From positions 20,901,316-20,965,315 of the forward strand of contig OZ024794.1 of the NCBI GenBank assembly GCA_964017045.1: DNA of 64,000 nucleotides, read 5' to 3'. Positions 56,155 to 64,000 of this stretch are shown piece by piece (the stretch's first letter is position 1; every line of letters begins with the position of its first letter). Source of the stretch: Omphiscola glabra (Eukaryota > Mollusca > Gastropoda > Lymnaeidae). A program made the translations under genes and the position numbers. The notes beneath the pieces are model-generated. The model was not told the origin of the DNA. It made no database searches and saw nothing but the letters and a program-made list of their open reading frames with translations.

Positions 56155-57816
56155 ATTTGCGCTCCTACATTATTAATACGATTGCCATAAACCTTAGGTG
56201 ATTTGTTGTCCACATACTAGGGTATTTTTCTAAGTACAACCCTTTTAAAATATTCCGTTTTTGGACGTTGCCCTAAATTCGTTTCTGATATAAGCTTTGT
56301 AAAAAATAATTTCTGTATGCGCTCCTATACCATTTATTTGAATGCGCATGCGCTGCAAAGGTTTTTGAATTTTATAACGATTTTAAAATATTCCGTACTG
56401 AGGCAGGGCCAATGTTCGTTTTTTCTTATATGAGCTATATAAATATAATTTCAAACCGTATGCGCGCCTATACCATTCATGCGATTGCGATAAAACTTTG
56501 GCGAGTTGTTGTCTACAGGCCCAGACATTTTTTTTAAAGACATTACAACTCTTTTAGCATATTTTGTTTTTAACCGTTGGCCCTAAATTCGTTTTATCTT
56601 CTTATATGAGCTTTGTAAAAATAATTTCCGTATGCGCTCCTATACAATATATGCGATTTCTATAAAACATTGTTGAGTTTTTGTGCGCACGACGGCAAAG
56701 GTTTCTGAATTAATACATCCATTTTAAAATATTCCGTTTTGAGCCAGGGGCCCTATGTTCGTTTTTTCTTTTATGAGCTTTATAAATATAATTTCAAACC
56801 GTATGCGTCCCTACACCATTCACGCGATTGCGATAAAACTTTGGTGAGTTTTTGTGTTCACACCCGCAAAGTTTTATAAATTATTAAAACAATTTTAAGA
56901 TATTTCATTTTGAGCCAGGGGCCCTAAATTGTTTTTTTTTATATGAGCTATATAAATATAATTAATTTCAAACAGAGCAATAATCCTTTTGGGGTTGGGG
57001 GCCCTAAATTTGTTTTTTTTTTATTAAATGAGCTATAAAAAAACAAAATTTAAAACAGAGCTAATGCAAGAGTGGATGGAATTTAATCAAATAAACAGCG
57101 ATATTTCCGTTTGTGTGTGACATAATTTAGTATGTTTCTGAATTTGTACAACCATTTTGCAAAAATCAGTTTTGGACCCGGAGGGGGGGGGGCCTAAAAA
57201 GTATTTCGTTTCTAATATGAGCTATTTAAATATAATTTCCGTATGCGTTTCTATACCATTCATCTGATTGCGATAAAACTTGAGTGAGTTGTTATGTGCA
57301 CGCCCGCAATAGGTTTCTGAATAAGTACAACCACTTTACAATATTCTTTACACTTTTCTTTTATGAGCTTTGTAAAAATAATTTCAAACAGATCTATTAC
57401 ATGGGTGGGTGGAATTGAATTAAATACAAACTGTGACATTTCATTTTCTATGTGACTTAATAAATAGATTTCTGAAATAGTACATCTATTTTACAATATT
57501 CCGTTTGGTGCCGGGGGGGGGGGCCTAAATTTGTTTATATCTAATAAATGAGCCATATAAATATAATTTCAAACAGAGCTACTGCATGGGTGGATCAATC
57601 TCTAAAAGTGTTTGGACTAAATTTTGAAAATCCATGCTTCTCACATCGACAGCTGTGTGCGGCCTGCTCACGCTTCGAAAAACCTTCTAATTAATTCGAA
57701 TACCCAAAAGACGGTAAAAAAATTGTATATAAAAAGTACTTACAAAAAACATTATTAAAACACAAACACTTTATTTCTTTGAGTGGCATTGCAAGGCATG
57801 CCGGGTACTCGCTAGT
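56155..57816 (-). mobile_element. Satellite-cored mobile element, copy C (inverted, short)
   Basis: The reverse complement begins at 57816 with ACTAGCGAGTACCCGGCATG and follows copies A and B through the first ~600 bases. It then continues through ~170-bp monomers with GGGGCCCCTGGC and GTAGGAGCGCATACGG-like motifs, ending next to the tetranucleotide block. It lacks the ~1.2 kb AT-rich internal segment of copies A and B and is clearly more diverged. Confidence 0.82.
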
Positions 57817-58162
57817 GCTTTATATAATTAAATCTCGTAATTTTTATTTATTTTTTTGGTTTAATTACAAATCGACCCCCCCCCCCCCACGCCCTTAAAT
57901 CATATTTAGAAGTAAATATCTAATTGTGTTCTTCAGATATCTTGTCACCTTGTAGTCGGCCTTTTGCCGCCATTCATGTTTCCTAAACTTAACAACCTTG
58001 ATTACAACACAAAGAGCATTTTGGCAAGACATGGCTTAAGTGTTTAAATATAAATGAATAATAAGCCCTAAGATACAATTTTCCCATCATCTTTTTATGA
58101 GTTTTATCCTTTACTTTGGCAGCACCATGAAAAATTCCCAATATAACAACATTGATGTAAAG

Positions 58163-58321
58163 CAGTGTTTCCCAAAGTGTGGTACGCATACCCCTGGGGG
58201 GTACGGGAAGAGTTTGGTGGGGTTACGCGCTGCAAATGATTTTATTTTTTAAGGAGGTGTACTCAGTGTTACAAAAATTATAGACAGGGGTACACAGATG
58301 TCGAAAGTTTCGGAAACACTG
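58163..58321. mobile_element. hAT-type MITE with exact 8-bp TSD
   Basis: 159 bases. Ends CAGTGTTTCCCAAAGT and, inverted, CAGTGTTTCCGAAACT. Exact duplication ATGTAAAG at 58155-58162 and 58322-58329. No coding capacity. Confidence 0.93.
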
Positions 58322-58469
58322 ATGTAAAGAAACGAAAGAAATTGAAACTATATAAAACATTTCAGGGCGTATCTAGTCTGGGCTTGCAAAGTCGGGGTTG
58401 TTCTCGTTCATTCTTTTCTCATACATTCTCATACATCTCCGAGATTTCAACCTGTCAAACATTCCTCTT

Positions 58470-59160
58470 TTTTCTGACCGTTGACTGACCACCGTCCATC
58501 AGCGCATGCGCCTGGTCCTATTAAGACGCCCTCTCAAGGAATCAGCGTAAATTGGGCTTTAATGAGCGGCGATGTTGGCCTCATAAACAAACCCTTAACG
58601 TCGCAGCACTTTCCCTTCCTTAGTCTCGAGTCTTTGAGCTTATCTTATAGTTGTAGCACTCGCTCGTCATCAAATCCTATATCAGATAGAATGCTGGCCA
58701 CAAAATGTGTCCCGCGGGAGGCTGCCCGCAGGACCGCGACTCCTCAGTCTGGGAATACGGGAATCTCCCCTTTCAACCCTCAAAGTCGCCTCGGGCAGGA
58801 CGATGGAGCGTATCCTCTAACTTCCGTAACGAGCGACGTGTTCAGCGCCAGGTTCCAGGAAAACAAAATGATAGGCTAATTAGTATCCCATGCCGCCCAG
58901 CACCGCCAGTGATGTCTTCGGGGTCGGTAGCGTCCGCTACTGGGTACAAACGGCTCTTATTTCTTGGCGTGACCCCCACGACGCTTGCATCTTGTTATCC
59001 CACGAATCCCTGGCGGTAATTCTTCAAAATGTGGAGCCCTCTACGGCTCCTCCAGGGAATATGATTACGAGACTGTGCCGTCACGGAGTTACAGAACCTC
59101 CTAATTCCGAGAATTCCGATGTTTGCGGGCTTCTTTGAACACCATGCTAACTGATCCGTC
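58470..59160. other. GC-richer, CpG-containing unique stretch
   Basis: Non-repetitive DNA with many CpGs, unlike the AT-rich surroundings. Overlapping + frames (58481-58879, 58705-59019, 58890-59138) have no domain I recognise. It could be a promoter or 5' exon of a gene to the right, or a decayed insertion. No splice pattern could be fixed. Confidence 0.35.
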
Positions 59161-61012
59161 AGCTACCTAGAAGTAAACTGGTCATGCTTACGTGAACACG
59201 GACATGGAATAATACTTTCAGACTTCGTGCTTTTGTCGAGAAGAGAGTGGGGCGGAAGAATACTAATAAAAGCTGGTTCTAAAATAAAATAAAAACAAAA
59301 ATTAAGAATAATTCCGTCCAAGTTAGGTCAACAACAAGAGATGCGCTATATGCGGGTCAAGTTGCTGTTATTAGTAGTGGAACATAAATGTATTAAATTT
59401 TGACAAAACATTTGGATTTAGACATTAAAATAAACTATTTTAATAAGTGGGAAAAGGGGGGGGGAGGGGGTTCACAACTTTTATCGACAAGCCCTGTAAA
59501 AAAAAAAAGTAAATTCCAACCGAGATCAGTTTGGGTAAAGAAGGGGGGGGGGATTCATTGGTGGTGTCACCTTCCCCATCCCCACCCCCCACCATCAACA
59601 CAAATCTTCATAAAACATTATACGCCCTCCTCAGACATCACACATCATTACAAATATGTGAATCTCTTGCGACGACTTTTAAGGATAACCCGTCATAAAT
59701 TATCACCGGAGTTATGCCCCATCCTCAACAGTTTTTCGTTCAGGTATGTCTTGGGGCGATGTGGGTCGGGGGTCAATCCATTCAATAAAAAATAAATAAA
59801 TGGTCATCTTTTTGACTCCTTTAATACAAGTAGTGAAATAATGGAACCAATGAAGTATACGCTTAATTCATTTGATGATCGAATTTATTGAAGGCCAATC
59901 TAGATACATGTACAATATTCTATTATAAATACCGTATTATTGTTCCAAAAATAGGCCTCTCCATATTTTAAGCCGCACCACTGCTTCCGGCTGTTTACTT
60001 ATAGCGGAATTTTTTATATTTGTTATTTTTTTGCTACCAGTGTTGTTGTTGTTTTTTTTATTTCCAGGAGTCTCGAGCAGGGGAGCAAGGCAGCTGCCCT
60101 CTCCTGCCCAGGAGAAAAGGTGTTTAAAAAATGAGGCAAAAATATATTTTTTAAAACCAAAAACCAAAAAAACAGCGAAATTGTTATTGTTATAAAAAAA
60201 TTAAGTTGTAAATGTACTTTTACCCTATTAAAAGGAGGGAAAATGTGAACCGTTTAAAAATCACTACGCTCACTGTGTTTGATCTCGATATCATATTGTC
60301 TTTTATACCTGTGTTTTCAAAAACTAAATGTTTGTGTCCAAAATACCGTGTTCAACTATTAATGGGGCAAAGTGCGGCCTACACTCTAAACAATACCGAA
60401 GTAAACAAATATTCCATCTCTATAAAGGCCCATATTTTTATTTTAATCTTTGCAATATTAGGTCAGTATAAAAGTATAATTTTTGTAATTTATGAACAAT
60501 ATATAAAAGTTGTTATTTGGACTTTTTCTACAAAACAATATTTTTCTCTTTTGGTATCTGGTAAACTTTGGAAATATTTAAGGATGGTAATTAGTATGCT
60601 TGCTGTTTTGCAACGGCCACCTTTTAAATGGATGTGTATATATCTATACAAATTCATTTATTAATGAATTAGTTTAACGAAATTAATAGTTTAAATTAGA
60701 AAAAAAAAATTAAAAACAATACTTTTTATTAATAACTTAAAATATAGTAGTTGTATCAACTCAACAGGGTCAAGAGACACCTACATTCTGTTCATCTCCG
60801 ATTAAGTGCAGAATGATGCAAAAACTGAATTTAGTTATACGCCAAAATGCATCGCTGCATTTTAAATTTATCTTAAATTTTCTGGGGAAGTGCTCCTTGT
60901 CCCCCCCCCCTTTTACCCTGCATTCACTTGAGAGCCCTCGAATTACTGCCTTGCCCTCCCCCCAATGTGACAGTACGGGTGTGAAACTATTGTAAGTATG
61001 GGCATAAAGAAT
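59161..61012. other. Intergenic, AT-rich, no gene supported
   Basis: G runs at 59457-59463 and 59540-59550. The 150-codon frame at 60212-60664 is hydrophobic and AT-driven with no known domain, probably accidental. Confidence 0.5.
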
Positions 61013-62040
61013 ACCCAGAGGTGCACCACAACCACGGTGATTTCAGGGTTTGCATGCCATGATGCCTGGTTTGCACGCTGACAGGTGCACTGCCCTCCCC
61101 GATCTACGCCTGAAATCGCCCCTGGATAGTATTTTCTGAAAGAAAGAAAATGGTTATCAGGTAAAGCCGAACTGTAATCCTTGGTCTTAAATTCATTAAA
61201 AATTTTCAGGGTAGGGGGCTCCCCCCCTCACCCCACCCCTCCAAATTTCGGCTCGGTGATCCTGGTCGTCCAGTGGCGTATCTAGGGTAAGTGCCACCCT
61301 TTGGCGGGCCAATATTTTTTCCGCCCCCTTCCAAGATAAAATTATGACATAGGCGGAAATGCAACCCCGCAATAAAATGAAAAAAAGCCCCTTTCCCACC
61401 GGGGGGCAGAAGCCTTTTCCACCCACACTTCCTACGCCACTGGCCCACCTGAACATCTGAAATGCCCCCTTTCCCCCCCCTGAGAAGATTGTCTGAAAGA
61501 TACACTGAAGACAACATCTTGCAACTCAAGCTAAAACTTACGCCAGTAAGAAGGCTAAAACTTACACCAGTAAGAAGGCTAAAACTTACGCCAGTAAGAC
61601 GGCTAAAACTTACGCCAGTAAGACGGCGCTCGGGCTCGACGACGCAAATAATTGTTATCATTACAATTCATTGCATTGTTTCTCCTTTGTTCAGGGGGAC
61701 TAAAGGGAGACTCCAAGAAATAAATATTCCCACTGCGGAATGACAGAGATGCTGCTAATGGCAATATAGGTATAAACGAATGGTATGGATTTTATTTTTA
61801 TTGCACGCCTGGCATCGTGATTCTACTGTGACGTCAGGAGTCTTTGTGCTCGGCCGAATAAGTTATCCGTCTTCAGTGAACAGTGCGTGCAAGTCGCAGG
61901 GTCGAAATACTGGCTCCGGCTCTGATTTTAATGTTCATAAAAAAATGCTATGTGATCGCCCGTTCTTTCAAAGAATGATAATTCAAAGCATATTCTGTCT
62001 TTCTGATTAGCTAACGAACCGAGGAAGCAGTGCCGGATTT
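61013..62040 (+). repeat. 1028-bp tandem duplication, copy 1
   Basis: Starts ACCCAGAGGTGCACCACAAC and ends GTGCCGGATTT. It includes a short TIR element (61268-61445, ends CCAGTGGCGTA and TACGCCACTGG) and a 24-bp repeat of 4 units, CTAAAACTTACGCCAGTAAG plus ACGG (61530-61625). Open frames in it are repeat-driven. Confidence 0.95.
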
Positions 62041-63068
62041 ACCCAGAGGTGCACCACAACCACGGTGATTTCAGGGTTTGCATGCCATGATGCCTGGTTT
62101 GCACGCTGACAGGTGCACTGCCCTCCCCGATCTACGCCTGAAATCGCCCCTGGATAGTATTTTCTGAAAGAAAGAAAATGGTTATCAGGTAAAGCCGAAC
62201 TGTAATCCTTGGTCTTAAATTCATTAAAAATTTTCAGGGTAGGGGGCTCCCCCCCTCACCCCACCCCTCCAAATTTCGGCTCGGTGATCCTGGTCGTCCA
62301 GTGGCGTATCTAGGGTAAGTGCCACCCTTTGGCGGGCCAATATTTTTTCCGCCCCCTTCCAAGATAAAATTATGACATAGGCGGAAATGCAACCCCGCAA
62401 TAAAATGAAAAAAAGCCCCTTTCCCACCGGGGGGCAGAAGCCTTTTCCACCCACACTTCCTACGCCACTGGCCCACCTGAACATCTGAAATGCCCCCTTT
62501 CCCCCCCCTGAGAAGATTGTCTGAAAGATACACTGAAGACAACATCTTGCAACTCAAGCTAAAACTTACGCCAGTAAGAAGGCTAAAACTTACACCAGTA
62601 AGAAGGCTAAAACTTACGCCAGTAAGACGGCTAAAACTTACGCCAGTAAGACGGCGCTCGGGCTCGACGACGCAAATAATTGTTATCATTACAATTCATT
62701 GCATTGTTTCTCCTTTGTTCAGGGGGACTAAAGGGAGACTCCAAGAAATAAATATTCCCACTGCGGAATGACAGAGATGCTGCTAATGGCAATATAGGTA
62801 TAAACGAATGGTATGGATTTTATTTTTATTGCACGCCTGGCATCGTGATTCTACTGTGACGTCAGGAGTCTTTGTGCTCGGCCGAATAAGTTATCCGTCT
62901 TCAGTGAACAGTGCGTGCAAGTCGCAGGGTCGAAATACTGGCTCCGGCTCTGATTTTAATGTTCATAAAAAAATGCTATGTGATCGCCCGTTCTTTCAAA
63001 GAATGATAATTCAAAGCATATTCTGTCTTTCTGATTAGCTAACGAACCGAGGAAGCAGTGCCGGATTT
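62041..63068 (+). repeat. 1028-bp tandem duplication, copy 2
   Basis: Exact offset of 1028 from copy 1. I saw no difference, and all four overlapping reading frames translate identically. The junction is GCCGGATTT|ACCCAGAGG and the right exit is GCCGGATTT|ACCTATA, sharing ACC. Confidence 0.95.
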
Positions 63069-63198
63069 ACCTATATAAGCTCAATAAATTAACGGTTTAG
63101 GGCCTCAGAATCTACCGGCTTTAGATTTTAAACTTATCTTTGCCCAGTTGATATGATTTAAAACAGTAGGGGGCCCGTGGACTCTGTATAGCTTAGGG

Positions 63199-63395
63199 CA
63201 GCGGTTCTCAACCTGTGGGTCGCGACCCCTTTGGGGGTCGCACGACCATTTCACAGGGGTCGCCTAAGACCATCGGAAAAAATATATACTATGCAGTTTC
63301 GAGGTAGCAACGAAAATAATGGTGTGGTCGGGGGTCACCACAACACGGGGAGCTGTTATAAAGGGTCGCGGCATTAGAAAGGTTGAGAACCACTG
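63199..63395 (+). mobile_element. SPIN-like hAT MITE, best-preserved copy
   Basis: Starts CAGCGGTTCTCAACCTGTGG, contains TCGCCTAAGACCATCGGAAA and GGGGTCACCACAACACGGGG, and ends GGTTGAGAACCACTG. Flanked by GCTTAGGG (63191-63198) and GCTGAGGG (63396-63403), an 8-base TSD with one mismatch. From memory, ends and internal blocks match the SPIN family known from several tetrapods, a triatomine bug and the snail Lymnaea stagnalis. Confidence 0.88.
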
Positions 63396-63596
63396 GCTGA
63401 GGGCCTCAGCGAGTCTAAGTTCGACCCTGTGAGGAAGAGGCGCGCTGTGAGAAAATTCGCGAATCGTAGCGTAAACAAATTATTGGGATACATTTTTTTA
63501 ATACCAAGTAAGAGGGGGGGGGGGTGAAATATTATATTAATGTAATGCAACGAACAGCATAAAAAGCATCTCTTTGATTAAATAGACTTTCACCAT

Positions 63597-63790
63597 TGCC
63601 GTAGGAAGATATAGGACAAGTGCCGTAGGTAGATATAGGACAAGTGCCGTAGGAAGATATAGGACAAGTGCCGTAGGAAGATATAGGACAAGTGCCGTAG
63701 GAAGATATAGGACAAGTGCCGTAGGAAGATATAGGACAAGTGCCGTAGGAAGATATAGGACAAGTGCCGTAGGAAGATATAGGACAAGTG
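63597..63790 (-). repeat. 24-bp minisatellite, 8 copies
   Basis: TGCCGTAGGAAGATATAGGA plus CAAG. One unit has GTAGGTAG. Open in all minus frames (for example SYIFLRHL repeated), which is a period effect. Confidence 0.96.
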
Positions 63791-63939
63791 ACGAATGTGT
63801 TGAGCAACGGGGGAATTTACAATTGAAATGCACGATTAATCGCACGATCGAGCGGAATGCGACGAAAAGCATTTTATCCCAATCTTCTCAATGGATAACC
63901 CCAATTGTGTGACTGTTGACACCATGTTTTTATCGAAAA

Positions 63940-64000
63940 AAACGTGACATTTCATAACGTGACATTTTATAACGTGACATTTCATAACGTGATATTTCGT
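63940..64000 (+). repeat. ~17-bp tandem repeat, runs off the window
   Basis: ATAACGTGACATTTC units, at least four, cut by the window end. Confidence 0.85.

Noticed and set aside
60212..60664. 150-codon hydrophobic + strand frame
   Set aside because: AT-rich composition yields Ile/Phe/Tyr-rich translation; no domain, no splice context.

Overview
This is AT-rich eukaryotic genomic DNA, most likely from a mollusc and probably a gastropod. Evidence: large GT-AG introns, non-LTR retrotransposon tails of a type common in mollusc genomes, SPIN-like hAT elements, a satellite-cored mobile element resembling bivalve 'pearl'/Helentron families, and very many minisatellites. There are no bacterial features such as operons. 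The species cannot be named from the sequence.

One cellular gene is convincing: a complete sideroflexin-5 (SFXN5) orthologue on the + strand. It has twelve coding exons between 12150 and 38041 and encodes 326 residues. All eleven introns are GT-AG with compatible phases. Almost everything else is repeat. The long open frames outside SFXN5 lie in minisatellite arrays or transposon relics.

Layout. 1-8085: two head-to-tail ~4 kb copies of an element built from ~169-bp satellite-like monomers; a shorter inverted copy lies at 56155-57816. 8086-10560: AT-rich DNA with no gene seen. 10570-11840: minus-strand LINE tail split by a 23-bp minisatellite. 12150-38041: SFXN5. Intron 1 carries a 3.6-kb transposon with 25-bp terminal inverted repeats (TIRs) and an exact 8-bp target-site duplication (TSD), which itself holds SPIN-like, LINE and Gypsy pieces. 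Intron 1 also carries a piggyBac derivative containing a ~43-copy, 28-bp minisatellite. Introns 2, 4, 5, 7 and 11 carry further tandem arrays. 38042-39705: 3' UTR. 39.8-55.3 kb: serial minisatellites with hAT, mariner-like, Penelope-like and LINE fragments between them. 58.1-61.0 kb: a hAT MITE and a GC-richer unique stretch. 61013-63068: an apparently identical 1028-bp tandem duplication. The end holds a SPIN-like hAT and two short arrays.

The most unusual property is the density of minisatellites, about thirty unrelated arrays and roughly 12 kb by my tally. In several cases the parent sequence is visible. Two arrays arose inside LINE reverse-transcriptase reading frames, and one triplicated the end of an SFXN5 exon with its splice donor. 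This suggests frequent local amplification of short arbitrary segments. It is an inference from one window without alignments.
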